Source: UBA6019 sp035535055
Lineage (GTDB): Bacteria > Chloroflexota > Dormibacteria > Dormibacterales > Dormibacteraceae
NCBI GenBank assembly: GCA_035535055.1
Contig: DATLQT010000003.1
Location: 1-59,656 of the forward strand
Direction: 5' to 3'
Length of the DNA stretch: 59,656 nucleotides
This document shows positions 17,638-25,527 of the stretch, in pieces. The translations under genes and the position numbers were made by a program. Each line of letters opens with the position of its first letter. Position 1 is the first letter of the stretch. The notes under the pieces were generated by a model. That model saw only the letters and a list, made by a program, of their open reading frames with translations, was not told the DNA's origin and did not search any database.

Positions 17638-17665
17638 ATTATATCCCCGCTGTGGGGATCTTCAA
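17638..17665 (-). promoter_or_regulatory. Sigma-70-type promoter with palindromic operator in the spacer
   Basis: On the minus strand: TTGAAG (17660-17665), a 16-base spacer, then a perfect TATAAT (17638-17643). The spacer is filled by an inverted repeat, ATCCCC (17643-17648) and GGGGAT (17654-17659) with a 5-base loop. The -35 overlaps the galU stop codon. The palindrome could be a repressor site or, as RNA, a weak galU terminator. It drives the 85-residue gene. Confidence 0.6.
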
Positions 17666-18546
17666 CCGTCGAGCAGGGACCGGAGGAAGGGCAGCAGCTG
17701 CTCGCGGAGATCGTCCCGCTTGAGCGCCAGGCTGATGTTGGCGCGCAGGTAGGCGGGGATCTCGCCGGTGTCGTAGTAGTCGCCCTCGAACTCGAGCGCG
17801 ACCACCTTCCCGTTGGCGATCGTGCGGCGAATCGCGTCCGTCAGCTGGATCTCGCCGCCGGCCCCCGGCTCGGCCCGGTCGAGGGCTTTGATGACGTCCT
17901 TGGCGAGCACGTAGCGGCCGAGGATGGCGAGGTCGCTGGGCGCCTCCGAGGCCGATGGCTTCTCGACCAGGTCCACCACCTCGTGGACGCGGCCCGAGCT
18001 GCTGCCGGTCGCGATCACCCCGTAGCGGTTGACCTGGTCGGGCGGCACCCGGCGGGTGGCGAGGACGGTGGCGCCCTCCAGCAGGTGGACGTCGAGCAGC
18101 TGCTTGAGGCACGGCTCGGGACCGAGGATGACGTCGTCGGCGAGGAGGACGGCGCAGGCCTCGTCGCCGACCAGTCGCCGGGCCGTCCAGACGGCGTGCC
18201 CGAGGCCGAGCGGTTGCTTCTGCTGGATGTAGGTGATGTCCAGCTTCTCGCTCAGCTGGTCGACCTCGTGGAGGACCTGGAGGAGGTCGTCCTTGCCCCG
18301 TTCGCGGAGGTAGAACTCGAGCTCCAGGGATCGGTCGAAGTGGTCGACGATGGCCCGCTTGCCTCCGCCGGTGACCATGATCACCTCTTCGATGCCCGAG
18401 GCGACCGCCTCCTCGATGCCGTACTGGATGGTCGGCTTGTCGACCAGGGGCAGCATCTCTTTCGGCTGTGCCTTGGTGACCGGGAGGAAGCGGGTGCCCA
18501 GTCCCGCGGCGGGGAAGACGGCCTTGCGTACCGGGGCTACCGACAT
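17662..18546 (-). CDS. galU: UTP--glucose-1-phosphate uridylyltransferase
   Basis: 294 residues from the ATG at 18546, matching the family length; the longer frame to 18909 is antisense to the thioesterase. It makes UDP-glucose for envelope polysaccharides. The nucleotidyltransferase signature AAGLGTRFLPVTKAQPKEML with the downstream LVDKPTIQY is textbook, and GGEIQLTDAI and YYDTGEIPAYL follow. TACATT on the minus strand (18554-18559) lies 7 bases upstream as -10. Divergent from the thioesterase gene with 16 bases between starts. Confidence 0.95.
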   Translation of the reverse strand: MSVAPVRKAVFPAAGLGTRFLPVTKAQPKEMLPLVDKPTIQYGIEEAVASGIEEVIMVTGGGKRAIVDHFDRSLELEFYLRERGKDDLLQVLHEVDQLSEKLDITYIQQKQPLGLGHAVWTARRLVGDEACAVLLADDVILGPEPCLKQLLDVHLLEGATVLATRRVPPDQVNRYGVIATGSSSGRVHEVVDLVEKPSASEAPSDLAILGRYVLAKDVIKALDRAEPGAGGEIQLTDAIRRTIANGKVVALEFEGDYYDTGEIPAYLRANISLALKRDDLREQLLPFLRSLLDG

Positions 18547-18562
18547 CTCGGACAATGTAGAC

Positions 18563-18928
18563 GTGGCCGAAGAGAGCACGCTCGAACCGGGTGTGGAGGG
18601 AATTCTCGAACGGGATGTCGACGACTCCCTCCTGACCAGCCACGTGGGCGGACGGGGCATCTTCGCGACGCCCGCGATGATCGGGCTGATGGAGCTCTGC
18701 AGCCACCGGTCGGTGGAGCGGCTGCTGCCGCCCGGGTCCACCACCGTCGGCTTCGAGGTGAACGTCCGGCACTTTGCGCCCACCGAGCCCGGCGGGCACG
18801 TCACCGTCACCTCGAAGCTGACCAGGGTCGACGGCCGCAAGCTCTTCTTCGACGTCGAGTGCCGGGAGGGCGACAAGCTCTGCGGGAGCGGCACCCACCG
18901 GCGGGTCATCGTCCCCGCGCTCGGTTAA
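18563..18928 (+). CDS. FlK-like hotdog thioesterase
   Basis: 121 residues from the GTG at 18563; GACAAT (18551-18556) lies exactly 6 bases upstream, so the mRNA is probably leaderless. The motif IFATPAMIGLMELC, TTVGFEVNVRHFAPT and GRKLFFDVECREG match the fluoroacetyl-CoA-thioesterase-like hotdog family, with the expected Thr, Glu and His positions. It hydrolyses a small acyl-CoA; a housekeeping acyl-CoA is more likely than fluoroacetyl-CoA itself. The gene is followed after 6 bases by a small basic ORF. Confidence 0.85.
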   Translation: MAEESTLEPGVEGILERDVDDSLLTSHVGGRGIFATPAMIGLMELCSHRSVERLLPPGSTTVGFEVNVRHFAPTEPGGHVTVTSKLTRVDGRKLFFDVECREGDKLCGSGTHRRVIVPALG

Positions 18929-18934
18929 ACCTCC

Positions 18935-19099
18935 GTGAGCGGCGAGTTGGAGGAGTTGCCCGACAAGGACAAGGCCAAGCTCGGCGCCCGCGACCGCAAG
19001 CTCCGCGGGCCGAAGGTCGTCGTCGACAACCCCGGGCTGCGCAAGGTCACCCTCGATCTGGCCGAGAAGCGCCGCAAGGCGCGTCCCAAAAAGGACTAG
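18935..19099 (+). CDS. Small Lys/Arg-rich protein
   Basis: 54 residues from a GTG that begins 6 bases after the thioesterase stop. The reading frame is open, GC-rich at third positions, and ends TAG at 19099. The product is very hydrophilic, alternating acidic (ELEELPDKDKAK) and basic stretches, and ends KRRKARPKKD, suggesting nucleic-acid binding or an unstructured partner protein. Short overlap-style spacing suggests co-translation with the thioesterase. No family recognised; the call rests on frame quality only. Confidence 0.45.
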   Translation: MSGELEELPDKDKAKLGARDRKLRGPKVVVDNPGLRKVTLDLAEKRRKARPKKD

Positions 19100-19192
19100 G
19101 GGCACCGGCAACGCGAGGCCGGCCGCCAACAGCGTTAAAGTCTGGTTAGCACTTCGGCCTTTGCTTGCAGCTTGGGGGAGTTGATTCGACTA

Positions 19193-19420
19193 ATGAAGGC
19201 ATACGTCCTCATCAATGCCTCGCCGGGTCACGCGATCGATGTCGCCAAAGCGCTCCAGGGCGTCTCGGGGATCAGCGCCGCCGACGCCATCACTGGCGAG
19301 TACGACGTCATCGCGGTCTGCGAGGCCAAGGACGTGGCGGGGATCGGCAACCTCATCGTGGACAAGATCCAAAAGGTCGAGGGGGTCTTCAAAACGATCA
19401 CCTGTCTCGCCGTCCGCTAG
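19193..19420 (+). CDS. Stand-alone Lrp/AsnC effector-binding (RAM) domain protein
   Basis: 75 residues from the ATG at 19193, with GGGGGAG 12 bases upstream; the TTG at 19172 would add unconserved residues. The sequence MKAYVLINASPGHAIDVAKAL, ITGEYDVIAVCEAKDV and VEGVFKTITCLAV is the ligand-binding beta-alpha-beta domain of Lrp/AsnC regulators, without the DNA-binding helix-turn-helix. Such proteins oligomerise, bind amino acids and may modulate full-length Lrp proteins. TAAAGT at 19136-19141 is a possible -10. The stop overlaps the convergent acyltransferase stop by 4 bases. Confidence 0.88.
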   Translation: MKAYVLINASPGHAIDVAKALQGVSGISAADAITGEYDVIAVCEAKDVAGIGNLIVDKIQKVEGVFKTITCLAVR

Positions 19421-20244
19421 GCGGGCGGAACCGCTCCCGGCTCGGACGGCCCTTCGCCGTCAGGTGGAGTAGGAGTCCTTCGCGCGAACCCGCGCAGCCG
19501 GGCTGCCAGGCGCGCCAGGAGTCGCTGCTCGGGTGGCTTCGGGGGGTGGCCGAAGCTCGTCAGGATCGCCCGGCGGACGCTCTCGATCAGCTTCAGCACG
19601 CGACGCGACGGGATCCACCAGGCAGGCGGGTCGGGTTGGATCGGTCGGCCGATGGTGATCGTCACCCGGCTCCCCAGACGCAGCCGGTCGACGCCGTCGA
19701 TGGCCACCGGGACGATGGGGACTCCCGCCTGAAGGGCGAAGTGGGCGACGCCCTGCTTCAGCGGCCGTAGCCGGCTTCCTCGCGAGTAGCGGCCCTCGGG
19801 GAAGATCAGGACGCGGCCGCCGCGCGACAGCACGTGGTAGACGCTGGCGAGGCCCGTCAGGTCCAGCTCTCCCCCGTGAGGGGCTATCGCGAAGACGCCG
19901 AAAGGGGGTACGAGAGCTCGCTTCCAGCCTCGGTTGAAGACCGTGTCCCGGCGCGCCATCGAATAGACCATCGGCACCGGCGAGGGCAGGACGGCCAGCA
20001 GGAAGAGCGGATCGAACCAGGCCTGGTGGTTGCTGGCGATGATGTACGGGCCGCCGGCCGGCAGGTTCTCCAGCCCCTCGACTCGGAGTCGGAACAGCTT
20101 GGGGAGGAGCCAGTGAAGCACCGCCACCACCCAGAGGTAGAGGCGCGGCGGATGGATCGGGTCTGGGTGGAGGAGCGGGTCGGGCGGCCCCCAGCCGCCG
20201 CTGACGGCCGCCCGGTAATCCGGCCCCTGGTAGGTGGTCTCCAT
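19417..20244 (-). CDS. 1-acyl-glycerol-3-phosphate acyltransferase family (PlsC-like)
   Basis: 275 residues from the ATG at 20244. The acyltransferase motifs are present: SNHQAWFD (H-x4-D catalytic pair) and FPEGRYSRGSRL (phosphate binding), with a hydrophobic N-terminal helix LYLWVVAVLHWLLP for membrane association. It probably acylates lysophosphatidate in phospholipid synthesis. The C-terminal tail is Arg/Pro-rich. It starts 11 bases after the alpha/beta hydrolase gene in a three-gene minus-strand run. Confidence 0.88.
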   Translation of the reverse strand: METTYQGPDYRAAVSGGWGPPDPLLHPDPIHPPRLYLWVVAVLHWLLPKLFRLRVEGLENLPAGGPYIIASNHQAWFDPLFLLAVLPSPVPMVYSMARRDTVFNRGWKRALVPPFGVFAIAPHGGELDLTGLASVYHVLSRGGRVLIFPEGRYSRGSRLRPLKQGVAHFALQAGVPIVPVAIDGVDRLRLGSRVTITIGRPIQPDPPAWWIPSRRVLKLIESVRRAILTSFGHPPKPPEQRLLARLAARLRGFARRTPTPPDGEGPSEPGAVPPA

Positions 20245-20255
20245 CTCCCGGCCAC

Positions 20256-21125
20256 CTATTCCTTCAGGAAGGCTGAGAGGTGCCGGTTGAACTGTTCCGG
20301 CTTCTCGGCCTGGGGGGTGTGGCCGGCACCTTCGATCACCGCCAGCTTCGATCCCTTGAGCAGCTTGTGGGCCCGGGTGGCCTGCTCGAGGGGGAAGAGC
20401 GGGTCGTCGGCACCCCAGATGAAGAGGACCGGCGCCCGGATCTTTTCCAGCCGGTGGGAGACGTCGAGCCCGCCGAGGTAGCTGCGGGGATTGGCGATAG
20501 CGCGGATGCTGGCCAGGTAGGCCGCTGGGTAGCCCTCGGCGGCATACATCTCGCGCAGGTCGTCGAGGTACTCGTCGCTCATCGTCTGCTTCAGGTCGCC
20601 ATGGGCGCCCGTGAAGCGCGCGGCGAGGCTGCGGATGACCGGGCTCGGCGCCCAGCGGAGCCCGTGCCGCATCCCTTGAAGGAGCGTCTCGCCGAGCCGG
20701 GGCAGGAGCATCATCGGGTAGTAGGGCTGGATCTTCGGCCGCCCGAGCCCGAGCGAGTTGACCACGACCAGGTGGCCGACCCGCGCCGGGTAGGCGAGCG
20801 CCAGCTCGAGCGCGACGCGCCCCCCCATCGAGGTGCCGACCACGGTCGCTTCGCGGAGCCGCCGGTTGGCCATGTAGCGGTCGATGGTCCGCGCGAAGTA
20901 GGGGATGCCGTAGCGAGCGGATGCTGGCTTGTCGCTGCGCCCGAAGCCGGGCAGGTCGGGCGCGAAGACACGGTGGCGCGCGGCGAAATGGCCGAGGTTG
21001 AACCGCCATTCGATGTACCCGGACGAGCCGAGGCCGTGGATGAACACGATCGGGCTGCCCCTCCCGCCCCAGGTGTGGTGCAGGGTGAGGCCGCCCAGCT
21101 TGAGGTAGCCCTCGCGCAGCGCCAT
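20256..21125 (-). CDS. Alpha/beta hydrolase
   Basis: 289 residues. Oxyanion motif HGLGSSGYIEW near residue 30, nucleophile elbow GTSMGGRVALEL, acid in WGADDPLFPLEQ and catalytic His in GAGHTPQAEKPEQFN. The architecture resembles haloperoxidase/epoxide-hydrolase/esterase-type hydrolases, so the substrate is not determined. It lies 9 bases after the cyanophycinase-like gene and 11 bases before the PlsC-like gene, so the three are probably one transcript. Confidence 0.88.
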   Translation of the reverse strand: MALREGYLKLGGLTLHHTWGGRGSPIVFIHGLGSSGYIEWRFNLGHFAARHRVFAPDLPGFGRSDKPASARYGIPYFARTIDRYMANRRLREATVVGTSMGGRVALELALAYPARVGHLVVVNSLGLGRPKIQPYYPMMLLPRLGETLLQGMRHGLRWAPSPVIRSLAARFTGAHGDLKQTMSDEYLDDLREMYAAEGYPAAYLASIRAIANPRSYLGGLDVSHRLEKIRAPVLFIWGADDPLFPLEQATRAHKLLKGSKLAVIEGAGHTPQAEKPEQFNRHLSAFLKE

Positions 21126-21134
21126 GCCTGCTTG

Positions 21135-21857
21135 TTATCCCTCCCGCCCGGGCGCAGGCAGCTCGATCCGGCTCCCGCTTGTGCTGACCGACTGGCCGCC
21201 GGCTCGGATGACGGTGACCGAGCCCGGACCGCGGGCGGTCCAGCCGGCGCCGTCCCAGACGGCCGCGGAGCGCTCGTCGACGCCGAGCAGGATCGTCTCG
21301 CGGGACGGGGCGCGCTCCAGGGCCGAGGGCGCCCAGCGGTGGCCGAAGGTCTCGAAGTGCGGCAGCACCGCCGTCTCCGCCAGCAGCCCGAGCGCCGGAC
21401 GGTACTGGCGGCGGTGGTCACCCTTGAAACGGTCGCGGATCAGCGTCCACTCCCCCATCGCCATGGCGCCGGCGCTCGACCCGGCGAGGGCGGCTCCGCC
21501 CCGCCAGGCCGCGACCATCGCGCCCCAGACCGCCGTCTCGCGGAGGGTGGACGCGGTATGCCCCGGGTCGCCCCCCACCAGGTAGAAGAACGACCCGCTC
21601 GCCGCCTGCTCGGCGACCGCCGGGTCGTTGGCGTGGGTGCGGGTCAAAACGTGCAGCTCCTCCAGCTCGAGTCCTAGCTTTGCGAACCATCGAGTGGCGT
21701 TGTCGACGGCCTGCCGGGGTCCGCCGCGGGCGGCCGCGGTGGGTACCACGAAAGCCGGGCCGCGGTGACCTCGGGCCGCGGCGACGAGGAGGGTGTCCTG
21801 GTCCTGGTTGCCCGGCTTGAACTCATCGCCGCCGACCAGCGCCAGGAGACCGGTCAT
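21135..21857 (-). CDS. Cyanophycinase-like peptidase, S51 family
   Basis: 240 residues from the ATG at 21857; the open frame beyond it is antisense to gltX. S51 features are LVGGDEF near the N-terminus, FYLVGGDPGHTASTL and the catalytic Ser in AGSSAGAMAMGEW; LPHFETFGH supplies a His region. Family members are Ser-dependent peptidases of a glutamine-amidotransferase-like fold (dipeptidase E, cyanophycinase). No cyanophycin synthetase is nearby, so general dipeptide or isopeptide cleavage is likely. Shares a symmetric promoter element with gltX. Confidence 0.82.
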   Translation of the reverse strand: MTGLLALVGGDEFKPGNQDQDTLLVAAARGHRGPAFVVPTAAARGGPRQAVDNATRWFAKLGLELEELHVLTRTHANDPAVAEQAASGSFFYLVGGDPGHTASTLRETAVWGAMVAAWRGGAALAGSSAGAMAMGEWTLIRDRFKGDHRRQYRPALGLLAETAVLPHFETFGHRWAPSALERAPSRETILLGVDERSAAVWDGAGWTARGPGSVTVIRAGGQSVSTSGSRIELPAPGREG

Positions 21858-21867
21858 ACCTGATCGG

Positions 21868-21874
21868 TAGCATA
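21868..21874. promoter_or_regulatory. Symmetric TANNNTA -10 shared by S51 peptidase and gltX
   Basis: TAGCATA reads TAGCAT on the plus strand (8 bases before the gltX ATG) and TATGCT on the minus strand (11 bases before the peptidase ATG). Only 24 bases separate the two start codons, so the promoters must overlap here. Confidence 0.5.
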
Positions 21875-21881
21875 TGGGCCG

Positions 21882-23234
21882 ATGGCCGAGCGCCCCGTCC
21901 GGGTGCGGATGGCTCCCAGTCCCACCGGACCGATCCACGTGGGCAGCGCCAGGACCGCTCTCTTCAACGTTCTCTTCGCCCGCCGCCGCGGCGGGAAGTT
22001 CATTCTGCGCATCGACGACACCGACCTCGAGCGGTCCACGGCGGCCGACGAGGAGTACATCTACGACGGCCTCGGCTGGCTCGGCCTGCACTGGGACGAG
22101 GGGCCCATCCGCCAGTCGGAGCGGCTCGACCTCTACCGCCAGGAGGCCGTCCGGCTGATCGACGAGGGCAACGCCTACCGCTGCTGGTGCACGCCCGAGG
22201 AGCTGGCGGCCGAGCGCGAGGCTGCCCAGCGAGAGAAGCGCCCGTACAAGTACTCCCGCCGCTGTCTCACCGAGCCGCCGCAGGGCCGGAGGACCTTCGT
22301 CATCCGCTTCCGGGTCCCGCAGGGGATCAGGGTGGAGTTCACCGACCTGATCAGGGGAGCGATGAGCTTCGACGCCGACCTGATCGGTGACCCGGTGATC
22401 GTCAAGAGCGACGGCTTTCCGACCTATAACTTCGCCAGCCCCATCGACGACTCGCTGCTCGAGATCAGCCACGTCATCCGGGGCGAGGAGCACCTCTCCA
22501 ACACCCCGACCCAGCTGATGATCGTGGACGCCCTCGGCTACGCCCGCCCCGAGGCCACCGCCCACATCCCGCTGATCCTCGCCCCCGATCGGACCAAGCT
22601 GAGCAAGCGCCGGCACCCGGCGCTGATCACCCAGTTCCGGGAGTGGGGCTACCTGCCGGAGGCGATGGTCAACTACCTCGCCCTTCTCGGTTGGAACCCC
22701 GGCACCGAGCAGGAGATCTTCTCGCTGGCCGAGCTCGAGGCCCAGTTCGACCTGGGGCGCGTCCAGCAGAGCGGTGCCATCTTCGACCGCGAGAAGCTCG
22801 ACTGGATCAATGCCACCTACATCCGCGGGCTGCCGATCGACGAGCTGGTCGAGCGGCTCAAACCCTTCCTGCCCCAGCTGAGCCAGGAGCAACTCGAGCG
22901 CGCGGCGCCCGCTTTGCGGGAGCGAATGAAGACCCTCGCCGACGCGCCGGCGCTGCTCGCCTACCTCTGGACCGAGCCCGAGACGCCGGGGCTCGACGAC
23001 CAGACCCGGGAGCGGCTGAGGGCGGCGCTGGCGGTCCTTCAGGAGGTCGAATGGGAGCCGGTCGCGATCGAGGGGGTGCTCGACGCCCTTCGCCAGGACC
23101 GCGGCTGGTCGGGCAAGCAGCTCTACAACCCGATCCGACTCGCCGTCGCCGGCGGCAACTCCCCGCCCATCCACGACACGCTGGCGCTCCTGCCCCGCGA
23201 CGTCGCATTAGCCAGAATGGAGCGCGCCCTATGA
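21882..23234 (+). CDS. gltX: Glutamyl-tRNA synthetase
   Basis: 450 residues, class I synthetase that charges tRNA-Glu (and perhaps tRNA-Gln). The HIGH-type motif is in APSPTGPIHVGSARTALFN near the N-terminus and the KMSKS-type loop is KLSKRRHP; IRFRVPQG, RGEEHLSNTPTQ and the C-terminal anticodon-binding helices follow. Whether it is discriminating cannot be read by eye. The TGA overlaps the lgt ATG (ATGA), so the two genes are coupled. The gene has a very short leader. Confidence 0.95.
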   Translation: MAERPVRVRMAPSPTGPIHVGSARTALFNVLFARRRGGKFILRIDDTDLERSTAADEEYIYDGLGWLGLHWDEGPIRQSERLDLYRQEAVRLIDEGNAYRCWCTPEELAAEREAAQREKRPYKYSRRCLTEPPQGRRTFVIRFRVPQGIRVEFTDLIRGAMSFDADLIGDPVIVKSDGFPTYNFASPIDDSLLEISHVIRGEEHLSNTPTQLMIVDALGYARPEATAHIPLILAPDRTKLSKRRHPALITQFREWGYLPEAMVNYLALLGWNPGTEQEIFSLAELEAQFDLGRVQQSGAIFDREKLDWINATYIRGLPIDELVERLKPFLPQLSQEQLERAAPALRERMKTLADAPALLAYLWTEPETPGLDDQTRERLRAALAVLQEVEWEPVAIEGVLDALRQDRGWSGKQLYNPIRLAVAGGNSPPIHDTLALLPRDVALARMERAL

Positions 23235-24211
23235 TCCCCTTCCTCGAGATCGACATCGACCTCAACCCGAACCTCTTCACGATCGGGCCCTTCACGCTCA
23301 CCTGGCACGGCATCTTCAGCGTGCTCGGCATCCTCGCGGCGATCCGGATGACCCAGTGGCTGGCCTGGCGGATCGACCGGATCGAGGGCGACAAGGTCTA
23401 CGATGCCGCCTTCTGGGCCGTGGTCGCCGGGTTGCTGGGGGCCCGGATCCTCTACCTGGTCGAGAACTACCGCTTCTTCGAGGGGTCGCGCTGGATCCAC
23501 ATCTTCTACCTCAACGAGGGTGGGATCAGCCAGTGGGGCGGCATCTTCGGAGCGATGATCGGGATCTGGCTCTGGACCCTTCGGAGCAAGGTCAGCTTCT
23601 GGAAGCTTCTAGATGCAGTGGGCCTGCCCGCCCTGGTCGGCCTGGCGATCGGCCGGATCGGCGACGTGATCAACGGGGAGCACCATGGCACCCCGACCAA
23701 CCTGCCCTGGGGAGTCCGTTACATCAACGCCCACACCCTCGGCCAGCCGGCGCTGGTGGTCCACCCGGAGGTTGCCTACGAGCTCCTCCTCTGCGTCTTC
23801 CTGGTCCTGGTCTTCCTACCGCTCTTGCGCCAGCTCCGGTCGAGGCTGCCGGCGGGGGTGTGCGGGCTCTGGTTCCTGGCCCTCTTCGCGGCCGGCCGCT
23901 TCTACCTGAGCTTCTTCCGCGACGACCAGATCTGGTGGGGACTGCGCCAGGCCCAGTGGGCGTCGCTGCTGATGGTTGCCCTGGCGATCCTATTCACCGT
24001 GTACCTCCTCTGGCGGCGAGGAGCCTCAGAGCCCGCTCCGGTGCTCGTACCGAGTGACGAAGGAACGCGTAGACCTCGAGTCCCGATCGGGACTCCGCCC
24101 CCAGCCGTTCGATCCAGGGTTCCAGCTGCGCCTCGTCGTAGTCCCGCCGCAGACGGTAGTAGCGGAACCCGCCGGCGGCGTCCGCCAGCGGCCAGTCCTC
24201 CTGATCGGTGA
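23231..24211 (+). CDS. lgt: Prolipoprotein diacylglyceryl transferase
   Basis: 326 residues from the ATG overlapping the gltX stop. It transfers diacylglycerol to the lipobox cysteine of prolipoproteins at the membrane. Signatures are LTWHGIFSVLGILA, GGISQWGGIFGAMIG, LAIGRIGDVINGEHHG and VHPEVAYELLL with about seven membrane helices, ending near residue 262. The remaining 60 or so residues are a Pro/Arg/Ser-rich tail that overlaps the oppositely oriented DUF72 gene by 218 bases and is unlike the usual family end. Substrates in this window would include the HtrA-like, binding-protein and glycosidase-like lipoproteins. Confidence 0.93.
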   Translation: MIPFLEIDIDLNPNLFTIGPFTLTWHGIFSVLGILAAIRMTQWLAWRIDRIEGDKVYDAAFWAVVAGLLGARILYLVENYRFFEGSRWIHIFYLNEGGISQWGGIFGAMIGIWLWTLRSKVSFWKLLDAVGLPALVGLAIGRIGDVINGEHHGTPTNLPWGVRYINAHTLGQPALVVHPEVAYELLLCVFLVLVFLPLLRQLRSRLPAGVCGLWFLALFAAGRFYLSFFRDDQIWWGLRQAQWASLLMVALAILFTVYLLWRRGASEPAPVLVPSDEGTRRPRVPIGTPPPAVRSRVPAAPRRSPAADGSSGTRRRRPPAASPPDR

Positions 24212-24728
24212 CGACGACCGCGCCCGCGTGGCGCTCGACCACCTCGTAGACCTCGGCATCCAGCCAGCCGGCGTCGCGGAACTCCACCGCCGCCGGGCGG
24301 CCCAGGTTCGCCAGCAGCAGCTCCAAGAGCTCGGGGTTCCGCTTCTGGCTGGGCGGGAACTGCAGCAGGACCGGGCCGGCGCGGTCCGCCAGCGGTTCCA
24401 TCCGGGCGCCGAAGTCGGCGGCTGCCGAGGCCTTGGGAAAGGCCGCCGCCGAATAGGTCAGCGCCCGCTGCGCCTTGAGGCAGAGCCTGAACCCACCCGG
24501 CGTCTCCCGGACCCAGCGCGCCAGGGTGGCGTCGCTGGGAAACCGCCGAAAGGTGTTGTTGATCTCGACCGCGTTGAGCCTGGTCGCGTACTCGGCCAGG
24601 AAGCGGCCGGCCGGTAGCCGCTGCGAGTAGAAGGTCCCCCGCCACTCGGGCGGTGAGCCATCTACCCGGAGACCGCGCCATTCCGGATAGGCGAAGCCAC
24701 TGGTGCCGACGTAGAGCTTGCCCGCCAT
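23994..24728 (-). CDS. DUF72 family protein
   Basis: 244 residues. It opens with the family signature KLYVGTSGFAYPEWRG, followed by FYSQRLPAGRFLAEYATRLNAVEINNTFRRFP, VLLQFPPSQK and AVVVTDQEDWP; the fold is a TIM-barrel related to xylose isomerase/AP endonuclease proteins. Biochemical role is not established for most members. Its last 73 codons are antisense to the Lgt tail. A GAGAGG stands some 13 bases before the ATG. Confidence 0.9.
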   Translation of the reverse strand: MAGKLYVGTSGFAYPEWRGLRVDGSPPEWRGTFYSQRLPAGRFLAEYATRLNAVEINNTFRRFPSDATLARWVRETPGGFRLCLKAQRALTYSAAAFPKASAAADFGARMEPLADRAGPVLLQFPPSQKRNPELLELLLANLGRPAAVEFRDAGWLDAEVYEVVERHAGAVVVTDQEDWPLADAAGGFRYYRLRRDYDEAQLEPWIERLGAESRSGLEVYAFLRHSVRAPERALRLLAARGGTR

Positions 24729-24996
24729 CGAATGCCTCGCATCCTCTCCAGCCGCTCAATTTCACCGATGGGAATGTGACTGGTGACCTTTTTGGACCCG
24801 CGCCTCGCCACCAACCATCCGCCTGGTCGGGCCCGACGTCGGGATCAGCGCCCGGAAGGAGTCTAGTCATCCCCCTGAGGCGCAGGGCCGTTGGGGACTG
24901 GTCGCTTGGGCAGGTTGGGATGGCGGCAGGTGCTCACACTTTTCGCATGTCCACCTTCGGGCCTCCCTTGTTCACGCCCGGGGTTGATTGGGTGCC
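24729..24996. other. Intergenic region, nothing firm
   Basis: 268 bases between the DUF72 start and the small membrane-protein gene. A perfect 12-base palindrome CCCGACGTCGGG lies at 24832-24843. No believable ORF, RNA gene or terminator was found. The long minus-strand open frame crossing this region is a shadow of downstream genes. Confidence 0.5.
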
Positions 24997-25350
24997 GTGA
25001 CCGAGCTCCTGGCAGCTGCGTTCCTGCTCTTGGGACTCGTCGCCTGCCTGTCCCCGCTCTACCTGGCCATCCGCGCCAGGCGCCGGCTCTGGATCGCCCT
25101 CGGCGCCGCCTGGCTGCTGCTGGCCCTCCTTCCGCTGATGGCCTTCGCCATTCCCGAGGTGACCTACTGGGCGGCCTGGGCGCGCTGCGGGAGCCAACCG
25201 GCCATCGCCAGCAACTTCGCCGCCGGCGACTGGTACGACCTGCCCGGGGATATCGGCTACGGACCGAGCCTATTCGCCTCCGGTTACTACTGCAGCGCGC
25301 GTGATGCAGAGAGGGCGGGCTACCATCGCGGTTTGGGACCGGCCAGATAG
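24997..25350 (+). CDS. Small two-helix membrane protein
   Basis: 117 residues from the GTG at 24997 (a TTG at 24988 is possible). Two membrane helices, LLAAAFLLLGLVACLSPLYLAI and LWIALGAAWLLLALLPLMAFAI, are joined by a short basic loop (RARRR). An outer region with two cysteines (RCGSQPA, YYCSARD) could be disulfide-linked. No family recognised. No ribosome-binding site is obvious. The protein-like hydropathy and closing stop support it, but coding status is less certain than for neighbours. Confidence 0.5.
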   Translation: MTELLAAAFLLLGLVACLSPLYLAIRARRRLWIALGAAWLLLALLPLMAFAIPEVTYWAAWARCGSQPAIASNFAAGDWYDLPGDIGYGPSLFASGYYCSARDAERAGYHRGLGPAR

Positions 25351-25527
25351 GCCCCGGCTCCCGGCCCTGGGCGAGGCGGAGGGCGCCGCAGGGATGACTT
25401 GGTAAGACACGCCCGAGGCTGGAACCCTGCCTCTCGAACGGCCTGCCCCCCTCTGAATGGACGCCACCCGGCGATTCGCGGTGGCTGAAGCCGCTGGCCC
25501 CGACGTCGGCAGGTGAGGGCCTCCGGG

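Noticed and set aside
17639..19129. Very long minus-strand open frame of 496 codons
   Set aside because: It is low-complexity Arg/Pro/Gly sequence antisense or out of frame to galU, the thioesterase and the small basic ORF; GC-rich DNA gives such shadows.
21858..23174. N-terminal extension of the S51 peptidase frame (to 679 codons)
   Set aside because: The extension is antisense to gltX; the conserved peptidase begins at the ATG 21857.
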